DNA from: Berberis thunbergii
Taxonomy: Eukaryota > Streptophyta > Magnoliopsida > Ranunculales > Berberidaceae
DNA: 64,000 nucleotides
Direction of reading: 5' to 3'
NCBI GenBank assembly: GCA_003290165.1
Contig: QNQO01000806.1
Coordinates: 434,001-498,000 of the forward strand
Position 1 is the first letter of the stretch. Each line of letters opens with the position of its first letter. The notes beneath the pieces are model-generated. The model had not been told where the DNA came from and searched no databases. It worked only from the letters and a program-made list of their open reading frames with translations. Of this stretch, positions 46,936-59,092 are shown in pieces. The translations under genes were made by a program, and so were the position numbers.

Positions 46936-49900
46936 TATTTATTTTAGGGGGAAACTTTTATATCATTGTTTAATTAATTAATTGAACTTCGACATCCATT
47001 TAACAAATTTATGGTAGAAAAATTCATAGTAAATTAACAAATTTAATTAAATGAACTAACAAAATATAGAATATTATTAGCATCTTGTAAACGACCTAAC
47101 AAATTATATTTCTTCAAATGTATTTAATCTAAATCAGTAGAGTACTCACTTTCGACTTCTTCTTCAAGTTCATCTGACATGGTTGCCTCAGATTCTCCAT
47201 CATAAACTTCATCTTTTGCAGGTGATACCTCAACATCATAATCGTCATCAATCGAAGGAAGTTCGACAAATAACTCAAATGGTTGTTGGATAATGGGAAT
47301 GCTTGAAGATGAATTCTCTTGATCAGCAGTGTCATCATCACTATGGTCATCAGAAGCCTTTTCAGGAATGTCCTATATACTTTTGTGTTGGATCGTCTAG
47401 ACTACTTTTCATCCACCACCGGCTTTAGGATCATTTAGATAAAAAAAATAAAAAAATTGCCATAGATGGATCATGCTCGTACCAAAGTGTGTTTGTGTTC
47501 ACAAGTACTAGACCATATTCTCGTTTAATACTCCCAACTCTATGTGGTTTTGTATTAAACCAACGACACTTGAATAAAATCACATGGCAACGGTTTTTGT
47601 ACAGTAATTGAATTACAGATGTCACTTTACCATAAAAATCAATATCGGCGGTGTCGCCGTCCCAAGGTACTGATACGTCGCTATTTTGAGCTAAAATTGT
47701 TATCTCGCTCGATAACCAGGAACTTAACACCATTCACATAACAACCTGAAAATGTTTCAGCTCGAATAGGACCTCTCACCAATTTTGATAGTTCATCGTT
47801 GTAAAGAGGCGAATTTACTTCCTTCAGTTGTAACATCTATTAAAATTAAAAAAAAATATTCAGAATATTTTGAATACAAATTATTAAAAAAATAATGCAA
47901 TATTTATCACAATTTCTTATAGTTATCAACTTACGTGGTTTCGCAAACACTCAGAAAACAATTGATGGTGCTTCTCGGCCCGTAAATGTGCAGGATACTT
48001 ACACCTAAGTAGTTCTTCATGCTCCCCCCAAAATGGCAAGACCTCGTCACAATTGTTGAGTATGAACCAATGCGCAACTTCCATGTCGTTATCGCTAAAC
48101 TGATCATTTGTTGGTGGTTCGCCAAACGGTCGTGCGAGTTGCGCAAAAAAAGAAAGTGTCTCACTTCTAATACCACCGTCATTATTTCGTTGAGGCCAGT
48201 TGAAGGACATCTCAACATTAAGGAGATACATTGCACAATAAGTAAGTGATCCATTTGCAATATATGTCTCCACTATGGATCCTTCGAGTCTTGCCATGTT
48301 ATGTACGTACCTTTTGTATGTGCCTAGTATTCTGAAAAATATAAAAGATGTCAGACTCATTGTTATAATAAATGAAGAATAGTTAGAAAACAAGCATATG
48401 AGTTACCTTTCTATTGGGTACATCCACCGATAATTGACCGGCCCACCAAGCTTTGCCTCACTTGGTAAATGTATCATCAAGTGAATCATACAAGTGAAAA
48501 ATGCCGATATATGTTCGAATTTGCATAAGATGTCCACAATATCGTCTTGCAACCTCTCTATATCCGATTTGCATAGAGACTTTGTGCATAGCTGCTGGAA
48601 GAATTTCGACAATTCTATAATAGGCCAACAATACCCGATGGCAAAAATCCTTGAATAGCGATCAAAAGAAGACGTTGCAGTAGTACATGATAATCATGGT
48701 TCTTCAATCCCGACATTTTGCCATCACTCATTTTCATACAACCGGCAATATTAGATGCGAACCCATCTGGAAACTTCACAGAAGAAAAAAAGACTTAAAA
48801 TTTTTTTTTTTTTTATCTTTATTGGCGGTTTAACTGCAAAATAGGGATGTCCCTTTACCCATTTGTCACCGACCTTCTTAAGCCATAACTGTTTCTTTAT
48901 GCTCATGTTCATACAATCTTGACTCACCTTCACAGTGTCCTTCGATTTTCCTTCAATACCAAGAATTGTCCCAACCACACAATCACACACATTCTTTTCA
49001 ATATGCATGACATCTAGGTTGTATCAGCTGATATTTAATTTCGACCAGTACAGAAGCTCGAAGAATATACTATTATTCATCCTGTTCAGATGTGCAGCTG
49101 ACCAATGCAAATTAGTGTCAGGATTATAGGGATGTTTGCCAATCTGACCGAATTCCAAGCTATTCATCTTGGCCAAAATATCATTACCCGACCATTATCT
49201 AGGTCTAGTGTGGTTCTTCGATTTTCCATCAAAGTCCACCTAATTTGTTCGCTACTCATGATCCTGCGATAACCATCTACGATGACCCATATAACAAACC
49301 TTCCCCATGTGCCAATTAGACGTTACATCATCGTTGCATACCGGACATGCCTTATAGCCCTGAGTACTCCAACCTGAAAAAGTCTCATAAGCGAAAAAAA
49401 TCATGTATAGTCCACATCACTGCTGCTCTCAACATAAACATTGTGTTGGTAGACTTATCAATGGTACGTACACCATTTTCCCATAACTCTTTTAACTCAT
49501 CAACCAACAGCCGCAAATAAACATCAATGTCCTTTTCCGGGATGACCGGGAATTAATAGAGTCATCATTGTAAAAAAAAATTCATACTCATCCAAGGGGA
49601 CATGTTATAAGGAACAACAACAACAGGCCAGGTGTTGTGAGTAGAGCTCATATTCTTGAAAGGATTAAATCCATAAGTTGCATGCTCCAATCCGACATTG
49701 CGCGGGTTTTCTTCAAAATCGGGATACATATTATCAAATGCTTTCCAAGCCTCCCCATCTGCAGGATGTCTCAAAAAATATCATCAACTCTTCCTTCCTT
49801 GTGCCATCTCATGTGACTCGTAGTGTCCGTTGACATGTAAAATTGCTGCAATCTAAGCTTCAGTGGAAGATAACGCAAAACCTTTTGTGAAATTTTCTTC

Positions 49901-50556
49901 GTTTTATTACCAGAATTAGGCTTATATCTTGGCTCATTGCACACAGGGCATGCATCCATCCCTTCAGTTTCCTTATAAAATAATGCACTGTTGTATTTGC
50001 AAGCATGAATCTTTTGATACCTCAGACCGAAACCGTTCATCACTTTTTGCGCGTTGTGGTAATCCTCAGGCAAAACGCTTTCGTTCAGAGGCATCCACTT
50101 CATAATCCCCATTAAACGAGAAAAACACTTATTCGACATATGATGTTTCACTTTGCAATGCATCAACTCTACAATGGTAGTAAGTAGGGAGAACTCTGTG
50201 CATCCAGGGTATAATGCTTGTTAGGCTTGTTTCAACAGTCTTTCATAGATTTCTAACTCTTCACTTTGTAGCATGTTGGGAGGTACGGTGTCTCCTACCG
50301 TATCATCAATGGTGTGATACCCTTATGTGGGCGGACCTGAGGGGAGGGTGAGGGAGAAACCTAAAAGCCCATGGATCCCAAGAGGGTTGGCAAGCTACAA
50401 ATGAGATATCACAGTCCCACATTTCATGGGTGCGGCAGAGTGATGTACTATATATGTACGACTTTGGATCTACAAAGTACTACGCGTTTTAAAGCCGATC
50501 GGGCATTGGGCCCAAAGCAGACAATATAGTACTCTGTGGATCGGATCGTGACAAAA

Positions 50557-50568
50557 TGGTATCAGTGC
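50557..50568 (+). promoter_or_regulatory. TRIM primer binding site
   Basis: TGGTATCAGTGC three bases after the left LTR. It matches the TGGTATCAGAGC site used by many plant retroelements primed by tRNA-iMet, with one difference. Confidence 0.8.
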
Positions 50569-50788
50569 TTGACCCAGCAAGAAGTGTGCCAATGAGGACA
50601 TTGGGCTCCTAAAGGGGGGTGGACTGTGATACCCTTATGTGGGCGGACTTGAGGGGGAAGGTGAGGGAGAATCCTAAGAGCCCATGGATCCCAAGAGGGT
50701 TGGCAATCTACAAAGGGGAGATCATAGTCCCACATCGCCTAGGTGCGGAAGGGTGATGTACTATGTATGTACGACTTTGGATCTACAA

Positions 50789-53700
50789 TGTCACGCCCCA
50801 ATTTTCGAGGACAACAAAAATCCCAAAATCTGCGTAGGATTATCCGTTTCCCCAAAACTCGGGACGTGAAATTCAATAACAATAGAAACATTTAGCAGCA
50901 ACAACAACGTAAACATGATTTAATTACTGAAATAAGTAAAAACTCTAACTAGGAAAGACTGACGTGCTAGCCCCACTAGCGAAACTCCAGTAACGCTGCT
51001 CAAAAGTCTCTAAACCTGAAAGGCTAATCGCTACATTCCCAAAGGAATGTACCCAAGAAGCAGAAGCAGAATCTTCATCCCAAAATCAATAAATTCGCAC
51101 GTGATAAACCTCAAGCTAAACACAAACATCAAACCATCACACCAATAGGTAGTTCGTCAACGAGGCAGAGGTGTCATGCAAGAAAACTCAGTTCAAAGAA
51201 TTTAGTTCCTCATCAAGGCCATCATATCATCATCTCAATTAAGTAAAAATGCATTTACTTATACTTACACGGTAAAAGTTGATTATGGCAAGTCTGACCT
51301 GCAGAAATATTAGTAGACTTCTCCGTCATCCATGCCCAAGTGGGGACACATCACATACAGGCATGCATCACCGGATACTCCTAACTATATGAGTAACAAA
51401 AAGCCACTCTTGGGCTATCAATGAGCCTAAAGTCACGTCACATTTTTTACGGATAAATATCAAAGCCTATTTTAGGCATACAAATTCACCTCATTTTCGC
51501 AAGACTAACCCAAAGGTTATTTTAGTTCTCCAGTAGAAAATAGGTGTCCCACCTCCGCAAGACGACCCGCAGGTTATTTAGTTTCTCTAATAAGATAGGG
51601 AAAATAATAAACAAAAAGAGGTGTGGTAGTTCTAAGTGATACAATCCCAAGTGATTAAATTTTCAGGAATCAAAATTTATCAATATCATTGATTTTCTGA
51701 TATTTCAGTTTTTTTCTCACAATGACACTTTGTCATTTATTAGTCAACCCACCCATTAATTTGGGGAAACATAACCATATCAAGGTGTATACGTTCAGAG
51801 GAACGCCATTAATCTTAAATGGTCATGCATCAGTAGAATCAATGAGACATAAAACATAGCAGCACAATAGTGCAATGTCAAACACTACTACACATAGGCT
51901 AGCTTATGAGCTTAACAGAGGATAGCCAAACGCTATTGTATATTGAAACTAGTCCTAGAAGAGACTTAATGATTACAAGCATACAAATCAGATACATACT
52001 TAAGCTTACAAATGCAAAAGTGAAATAACACATCGATGTCATTCGATGGATGTATATGTACCTAGTGACAAGTGCTTGTAAATCTGCCAACTTGCTAAGA
52101 TGCATTGGCATGTAAACTAATAAAAATAGTTTAAAAGAGAACTAATCATCATAAGGATACAAGCCATTGTAAAGTTTGGACATACCAATACAACACACAT
52201 AACTTAAGTGGTTTGGAAACATCCACTAATTCCAAGTTAACACCAAAATTAAACTAGAAAACATCGCCCACTCTACAACGAACATATCTTCCTCCCTAAG
52301 GTCTGTGCAGAAACCAATCACGTGACTGGCAACTTCTTCATCAGATGAACACAGTTCCAAACAATCCTATATGATGCCACCCCATTGAAGAGAAAAAATT
52401 GAGAACCTGAAACTGATTCATAAAATACTGCATCAGTTCCCCCACCCACTGACCTAACTAGAAATGATCGTTTAGAGAGCAGTGATCAAACCAATCCTCT
52501 CCCTGTCTCATGTGGAACTAACCTAACTTTTCAATCATTATGTGTCTCTTTTATCTAAAAGTAACTTCCCTACAGATGGGCCACATTGTAAGTTGAATAG
52601 CCTCTTCAACCACCCCACCAATCAGACATCCTTGATGACATTTTCACAAAAAAAAAAACTCTGATTCACTTAAAGAGTCCAAAACCATATAGATGAAATA
52701 CATAACTGAAAATTCATACCGTTTTAGGAGTAATTGGAGCCAATCAAATGGAACCCAATGGGGAGGTTGTGAAAAAGATGAAGACATCTACTCTCACCTT
52801 TACCAACCTTCCAGTGAGTTTTTCCCATTAAAATCCACTGAATTCTGAATACTACATGCACCTCATTCATCTTTTAATCCCAATATGTTCCACGTGCCAT
52901 CAATTGTACCAATGAATTCTGTTGAAATCTGAAATTATGGCCAACTATTTATTCATATCATTACATATTCAGACTTCAGGATGATCATTCAAATATGAAA
53001 CTAAAACAAATGATCTAACCAAACAAACCCTTTAAAAATCCAATCTTCCTAACTCGAATCTCTTCAAGATCCAAACTTTCCACCAATCCATATATTCAAA
53101 TCCGCACCCCTTCCAGATCTCAACATATCCAACATAAATTACCAATAAAATCATAAAAACAATCCAATGGGCATGTAAGGATGATCTCATACAACAATCA
53201 AACAGAAAACAAATCTCCCCAAATTTCAGATCTAATCATCACTCAACATTCTCAACTTCATACAAAATCTAAAAAGGAAAATGAAGAAAACTCACCTTGT
53301 GATCTTTTCTGCCAAAACACCTCATTCTGGCCATCTCGCCACCAAACAACCATCTTGCTTGCAAACAAATCAACCCCTCTGTAATGCAACACTACACACC
53401 GCCATGTCCAGCCCCTTTCTCGCTTGCCAGTGTGTTTTCTAGCTTTGAAAGAAAATAGGAAAGAAAAGGGAGATAGAGGAAAGAGAAATGAGGAAGATAT
53501 ATGGGGCAGAACAACTTAGGTGCAAGCCGCCGCCGCCTAAGAGGAAGAGCTTCCTGTTGCACAAGAGAAGAAAGAAGGGTTTGCAGAAGAGAAGAAAGAA
53601 GGAAAGGTTTGTTCTCTTTATAAGGTGGGTGGCTATTTGCCCCCACTGAACTTCTTCAAGCACCCATCTTCTAAACTCACCAAATAAAACCCTAAAATTT

Positions 53701-53954
53701 TGAAATTTAAATTCAATAAAGTGTAACTCTATTTTATTTAATTAAAAATAAAATAAATTATCTGTATGAAATTTAGGGGTGTTACATTATACACACGTTA
53801 AATGGAATCTCGTCCAGAGATTCGGAAGGTAAAAAAAGTTGAGCGAATTTCGAAAAATACAACTTGTCAAACGAAAAAATTTTAAAAATACAAATTTCAA
53901 TACAATTTTTGGCACATAAATTTTTATTGTCATTGGAAAAGTCGGGGTGTTACA
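50789..53954. mobile_element. Solo LTR of the same long-LTR family, copy 2
   Basis: Begins TGTCACGCCCCAATTTTC and ends GGGGTGTTACA, with perfect duplications TACAA at 50784-50788 and 53955-53959. It interrupts the right LTR of the TRIM, whose left LTR gives the unbroken reference. About 3.17 kb. The first 600 bases are collinear with 27571 onward; the centre is diverged. A second internal GGGGTGTTACA-like string at 53770 is not the end. Confidence 0.9.
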
Positions 53955-54854
53955 TACAAAGTACTACGCGTTTTTAAGTTGTGCGGGCCTTGGGCCCAAA
54001 GAGGACAATATAGTACTATGTGGATCGGGTCATGACAAATGTCATCTTCGTTCATCGATGCATATGGATAAGTGTCATTTATTATACCGATAACTTGGTC
54101 ATTATCATTCATGGACGTTTCATCAATGTGTTGCACAAGTGGCTGAGAACGTAATAAAGTCAAACCAAATTCTCGTTCTTCCCCATGATAAATTCACCTC
54201 GTATAATTCTGAATCATCTCATACATCGCCAAATGATATCGAACTGTATTGAATGTCTGCCACAAACTATTGTTACAACATTGGCACGGACACTTGATAT
54301 GATTCGTCATACCAATGACACGTGTCTTTGTAAACTCAACGAAGCTCTCGATCTCATTTAAATATTCATCACAGCATTTGTCCTGATTTTGTATCCATTG
54401 TCTTTCCATTATGCCTGTTTTTATAAACAAAACATGAGAATTCAAGTGAGTTAACGACACTAATGCGATTAGGTTTCGATGTGAAAAAATTTTGGTAGCG
54501 TCTCAATTACAATTCTTCAAGTGGACAACGTAGATATTATTAATTAATAAATATCTAGTGTGCACTAGAAAATAGTGTGAGACACTCCAAAAAATGCCCA
54601 CGATCGCAACCTAATTTAATGAAATTTCAAAAAAAAAATTAGCAATTTCCTCACCATTCTCTAGTGAAAGAGAGAGACGATTGGAAGTGGTGGCTAGCAA
54701 CTCAGAGAGAGAAGGACGAAGCCTAATTAATTGTTGGAGGCTTGGAGTATATAGTGAGATAAATCAATCAAGCAGAGAAAATAGAATAAAACAAGAGGAG
54801 AAAATAGTGAAAAACGCAGATCTGATTGTTCTAGTTCGTGGAAAAGATGAACAT

Positions 54855-55482
54855 GTCAGCGCTTGTGCGACGAAACCGTTCGTCACCCTATAATGTTTAA
54901 GGACGAAGAAACTGCTCGCTTTAAGCAACGACACTTTGTCGTAAAGAATTTATGCGACGAAGGCGTAAAGTTTGTTGCGTATGATATATTTAGTTGAAAA
55001 AGTTTGTCGCCCTAGGATGTTCAAGTTGGTCGTTCAAATTAGTTGACACGTAGCCCTAGGTAATTTAGGGCAACAAAATATTTGGTTTTAAGCGACGACA
55101 TTTTGTCACACATTATTTATGTGACGAAGGTTTCAAGTTCGTCGCGTAAATATATATTTTTGCGACAAAAAAGTTTGTCTTCCTAAGATGTTCAAGTTAG
55201 TCGTTCAAAGTAGCCGACTTGTAGTCCTAGGTATTTTGGGGAGACAAAATATTTGGTTTTAAGCGACAACACTTTGTTGCACATTATTTATGCGACGAAT
55301 GCTTCAAGTCCGTCGCGTAAGAGGTTTTTTAAGAGACGAAACAGTGTGTCGCGTTAAATAGTTAGCTATTTTTTGTAAAAGCGCGACAATAGTAAATTTA
55401 TCGTCGCGCCAAGTTAATGTTGAGCGACGAAACTTGCCTCGTCGCACTACGAGTTGTCGCTAAAGGGTTTTTTTTAGTAGTA
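54855..55482. repeat. Right subterminal and terminal repeats of the large CACTA
   Basis: Many TGCGACGAA / TTCGTCGC units, with two longer direct copies, each about 170 bases (about 54950-55110 and 55120-55280), sharing GTTCAAGTTRGTCGTTCAAA and CCTAGGTA..TT blocks. The array ends at the terminal repeat near 55482. Confidence 0.8.
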
Positions 55483-55485
55483 AGT

Positions 55486-56329
55486 TTATTTTTAATGAGA
55501 ATAAACTAATTTGTTGGAGAATAAGCTTTTGTCAGATAAGAAAGTAGGAGTAGGATAATAAGTTAAAAAATGAAAGAGAAAGAAAAGTGAATAAACAAAG
55601 ACAATATTTTTATGGGGTGAGTGGAAAGTTTACTATAAGGTATTTAATTTCTTAACTAAACGTTTTTTAACTAAAGTAACTAAACAAGCATTGCAAGATT
55701 GCAACGATTGCATGTGGTGGATAAACACCCATAGAAAAGCCCATGGTAAGGAGAGTAGGGTAGCTTTAATTCCCACAATATCCAATTGGGATAGAAGGGG
55801 TTGAAAATATCTTGTTTCTATGGACTTCGAGTGATTGATCATGAAACTAGTTTCCTAACTGAAACTGGATTAAACAACTTTCCTCATGCATAGTCTCCCT
55901 CAACGACAAAACTCTATCCTCATCGTCTCCTATATAAACTAGCTCCCAACCTCTCAATCTCCCTCAACCTTACCCACACAGTAGGAAGAACCACTCCGAC
56001 AAATTCTTCCTAGTTCATGCGCTCCACTAGTCAAAGAAAAATTAAGTGGGTGTGGGGTTCGAGCTCAAAACCTTATAAAAAGAGAAATTGAACCTAACCA
56101 TTGTATCAAAGAAAAGAAGAACAGAAATCTCCTCCCAAAAATTGATAAAACGTAAATATAATTTATATATTTTTTTCCTAAATATTTGGGGGCCTAACCC
56201 AACCCTTAGCTGGGCCTACAGTAGTCAGGCTATGGCGCTTGATTGGATAGATTTTAAGGACGATGAGCCAACTCCTTTTGATCAATAAAATTAATTATCC
56301 TTTTCATTTGCCATGCAATACCTGAATTT
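55486..56329. other. No gene seen
   Basis: AT-rich flank beyond the CACTA target duplication. Short frames only, such as 56088-56288, without recognised domains. Confidence 0.45.
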
Positions 56330-56620
56330 TTAAGACTTAGAGAGTCTTCCCAAATAGCACAAAACACAATGTTACATAGACATAATGCACAAGGTAAAAC
56401 GTGCAATTCCCAAAAGACCTAAACTAATACTTCAGAATGGAACTAGGCTAGTTCTTGGGCATGTTTACCCAAAATATTGCCTTGTAAAGGATTATCATAC
56501 GCTCCTGAGGAAGAATATCAGCTTGTAGTTTATTGTATTTCACTGTTGGTTGACACAGTCAAGGAGATTGCAATGATCATAAACTTTCTCCGTCATAACT
56601 ATAGCTGGAGGTGGTAGAAT
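56330..56620 (+). pseudogene. Partial duplicate of the PRP31 pseudogene 5' region
   Basis: About 290 bases parallel 57640-57905 with many differences. Both share GGAACTAGGCT, AGGAAGAATATCAGCTTGTA and CAAGGAGATTGCAATG in order. No open frame is left. It represents either a local duplication or a second retrocopy remnant. Confidence 0.75.
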
Positions 56621-56629
56621 TTTGGTTCA

Positions 56630-57630
56630 TATTGATTGTTTAGTATCAAACAGGAGTTTCTAATTATTTGTACTCTCCTTCGCGCAGGTCGATCGATTTC
56701 AACCTACACAGACCGATCGGCTCCCCTTCGCGCTTGTTGATTGCCACCTGCCAGTTCAGATCTTTCGATTCCCTCCATCATAGCTCAATCGCCCTCCCTC
56801 AAAGCAACCTCCTCATTCACAGTTGATCGCAACCACAATCTCCTCTGTCTCACTTGGGTTGGAGAAGTAGGAAGCACAATTTCAAATTAGTCACTGCTTC
56901 CAATTTTGACTTCAGTCCCTGCCTATCAATTTTTAATTCATCCCTGTTCCCTTATGCCTATTTGCCCCCACACAGTCAGTAGCACTACTAGATCTAGTTT
57001 TTGATCCAATTATTTCCCGCCACCAGACAGTATGTTTACCACCGCATAACATATTTGTTGATCCGGTTTCGGACAGCTTTGAAGGTCATTTCTAGAAATT
57101 TGACACCACTGAGCTCTTGAATTGGATCTTCTTTGTGCTTCGGGCTTTTCTAAGACTTTGTATTTGGTGGATCAATTTGAAATTATTTGTTTGTGCTCAT
57201 AGCAATTACAAAGAAAGTGTTAGAGATCGACTTCTACTTGGACACTTCACAATTTGTTGTTGTTTGTGCTCATAAGACTTCCTTCAAGCTCGAGGACGAG
57301 CTTCTTCAACCTAGAGAGGTTGATGGAATTAGGATATTTATTAATATTGTCAATAGTAGTGTTTTAGCAATGTTAGACATTCTATTATTTTTGTACAAAG
57401 GATTCCAATTGGGGTTCTCACATTGGTTTCCTATCATATTTATGGATTTGATTTAGAATGCAAGTTAATTATAAATAAAGGTGTCCATTGCTCCTTGATT
57501 GATTGAACAAAATTGTATGTTTATTAGTTTACATCGTTTATTGTCTATTTCGTTACTTTCGTTTATTGCTATTTTGTTTATTTACTAGTCCAAATCTATC
57601 AATTTGTCAGACAATGAACCTATTCCTCTT
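56630..57630. other. Spacer between the two PRP31 pieces; one unassigned frame
   Basis: The segment includes a C-rich stretch (56680-56960). An 89-residue plus-strand frame at 57187-57456 (SFKLEDELLQPREVDGIRI) looks partly coding, but I could not assign it. Confidence 0.35.
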
Positions 57631-57639
57631 CATTAAGAA

Positions 57640-58725
57640 AGCCTACATTTTGATGACTTGGAACTTCTTCCCAAGTTGCAGAATACAAAACGTTACATTG
57701 ACACAATACAAAAGGCTTAACTTGCACTTCACAATGGAACTAGGCTGGTTTCCGAGCATGTTCACCAAGAATATTGTAGAAATATTGATTGCCATTGACT
57801 CTCTAAGGAAGAATATCAGCTTGTAATTGATTGTAATTCGCTCTCGGTTGACATTGACAAGGAGATTGCAATGTTCACTAACTTTATCCGTTGCAACTAC
57901 AGGTCGAAGTTCCCAGAACTTAAGTCATTGGTGCCTCATCCAGTTGATTATGTTCAGGTTGTAAAGAGGATCAGAAATCAGATGCACCTAAATGTTGTTG
58001 ATCTCAGTGGGATATTCCTTATGCTATGCGTGTTGCTGTTTCTTTGATGGAATGGAGTTGGAATATTAGTGATACACTGCTTAGTGAAGAGGAACTTAAA
58101 ATGACAATAGACGCATCACATGTGATCGGGTTCTTGATTTTGATGCAGGGAAGATAAAAATTGTTGAATTTGTTTGGAGTAGAATGCTAAGAGTTGCACC
58201 GAATCTTGCTGCTATAGTTGGTAATAAGGTTGCAGCAAAGCTGGTGGTCTTTCAGCTTTGTCAAGGATGTTGGCTGATAATATCGAGTTTCTTGGGTTGG
58301 GGGAGAGGGAGATTCTGGCTGGGTTTTAAAGGGCAAGGTTTGGGTTTTATGTTGGTGTGTATGTTGAGCAGACCGAAATTTTCCAGAGGGCTTTTCCTAG
58401 TTTGAGGATGTATGTTCGCTAGGAATTGTGTAAGAAAGTAGTTCTTGCAGCACAAATGAATTTGGTTGGAGAAGATTCAACAGGTTGGACTGGAAGGACA
58501 ATGCTGGAGGAGATAGTTAAGAAAGTTGAGAGGAGGCAGAAGAAGCCCTCTGGAAAATCCTTGCCGCGAAAGGACAATGCCGCGAAAGTCCTTGCCTCCA
58601 TGCTCTGAGTGCAAGAAGAAGAGAAGTAAGTGGTCGGCAACTCAGAAAGTCTGCAATGACGCAGAGAATGAAGCTTAAAAGAATACCATTCTGAGTGCCA
58701 GAGGCAAGCTCATTAGGTGATGGGT
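57640..58725 (+). pseudogene. PRP31: Processed pseudogene of PRP31 (U4/U6 snRNP splicing factor)
   Basis: PRP31 bridges U4/U6 and U5 snRNPs through its Nop domain. Successive pieces match collinearly without introns: LPKLQNTKRYIDTIQKA; YQLVIDCNSLSVDIDKEIAM; KFPELKSLVPHPVDYVQVVK; VEFVWSRMLRVAPNLAAIVG and NKVAAKLV in the Nop domain; GGLSALSRMLADNIEFLG; STGWTGRTMLEEIVKKVERR; then GRQLRKSAMTQRM and VPEASSLGDGYGDIQ. The frame changes several times and stops occur (for example at 57720, 58045, 58640). Absence of introns across more than 1 kb indicates an RNA-derived copy. The N-terminal ~100 codons are missing. Confidence 0.8.
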
Positions 58726-58964
58726 ATGGTGATATTCAGTAGAATTTAGAATTTTAATGTAGTAAACAAGTAGTAATTTGTCCTTAATTCATCTATAGAT
58801 AAAAGATTGCAAAGCTCATTTACTGTACATAATATCAATTTTTTCTTAATTTATTATCTATAAATGGAGAAGACTTTGTTCATTACATTACACGATATCA
58901 TTCTAATACCTCAAATCTATTAAGGAACATGAGTTCTTTGAAAACTTGCAAGAAAATACCATCA

Positions 58965-59085
58965 TGAAAAATTCAAAGCAAACACCCCTATTTAATTTCT
59001 GTTCATTCAAATGTGATATAAATGGTAATTTCAAAGCAAACACCCCTATTTAATTTCTGTTCATTCAAATGTGATATAAATGATA
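58965..59085. repeat. Two-copy tandem duplication of about 57 bases
   Basis: TTCAAAGCAAACACCCCTAT and the following text to GTGATATAAATG are repeated head to tail, with a TAATGGT/TAATGAT junction. It lies just beyond the stop codon of the downstream minus-strand gene, probably in its 3' UTR or terminator region. Confidence 0.85.
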
Positions 59086-59092
59086 ATTTCAT

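Larger units (their letters stand above)
50313..54037 (+). mobile_element. TRIM (terminal-repeat retrotransposon in miniature), split by a solo LTR
   Basis: The left LTR 50313-50553 (TGTGATACCC...GTGACA, 241 bases) is followed after AAA by TGGTATCAGTGC, a primer site of the initiator-Met tRNA type. About 70 internal bases include the purine tract AAAGGGGGGTGGAC. The right LTR runs 50625-50788 and continues at 53960-54037 after the solo LTR and its target copy. Flanks AATGG and AATGT are a 4/5 target duplication. Reading across the pair restores the transposase frame (…EDD|IDDTVGD…), which confirms the borders. No coding capacity. Confidence 0.9.
47130..54409 (-). pseudogene. TNP2-type CACTA transposase gene, broken
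   Basis: Encodes the DDE transposase of En/Spm-like elements. Minus-strand order: ATG at 54409 and transposase-associated domain (MERQWIQNQDKCCDEYLNEI; CPCQCC; VRYHL) to 54194; acidic linker to 54043; TRIM insertion; Transposase_21 core at 50307-49565 (GLRYQKIHACKYNSALFYKE, DACPVCNEPRY, HPADGEAWKAFD, GLEHATYGFNPF); MHIEKNVCDCVVGTILGIEG at 49008; DUF4218-like HLPSEAKLGGPVNYRWMYPI at 48460-48410 and YVHNMARLEGSIVETYI at 48310; DUF4216-like RCHVILFKCRWFNTKP at 47560; acidic C terminus to 47130. Several frameshifts and stops (for example near 50220 and 49775), besides the insertion, make it inactive. Confidence 0.85.
26831..55482 (-). mobile_element. Large decayed CACTA element with transposase and second ORF, host to nested insertions
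   Basis: The left terminus CTCTACAAAAAAAGCCTTTAG (from 26831) and the right terminus, read inward TACTACTAAAAAAAACCC then TTTAGCGACA (from 55482), are inverted copies. Each has one change from the canonical CACTA pentamer. The triplet AGT flanks both (26828-26830, 55483-55485). Both subterminal regions carry the same GCGACGAA/TTCGTCGC motif. The TNP2-type transposase and the Transposase_24-like ORF lie inside, both minus. Nested inserts (two solo LTRs, a TRIM, a 12.3-kb CACTA) make up over 60% of its length. The borders rest on short TIRs, so a composite of two relatives remains possible. Confidence 0.7.

Noticed and set aside
53392..53663. Minus-strand frames near the 3' part of solo LTR copy 2 as proteins
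   Set aside because: They are hydrophobic translations of an AG-rich LTR tract and have no counterpart in copy 1.
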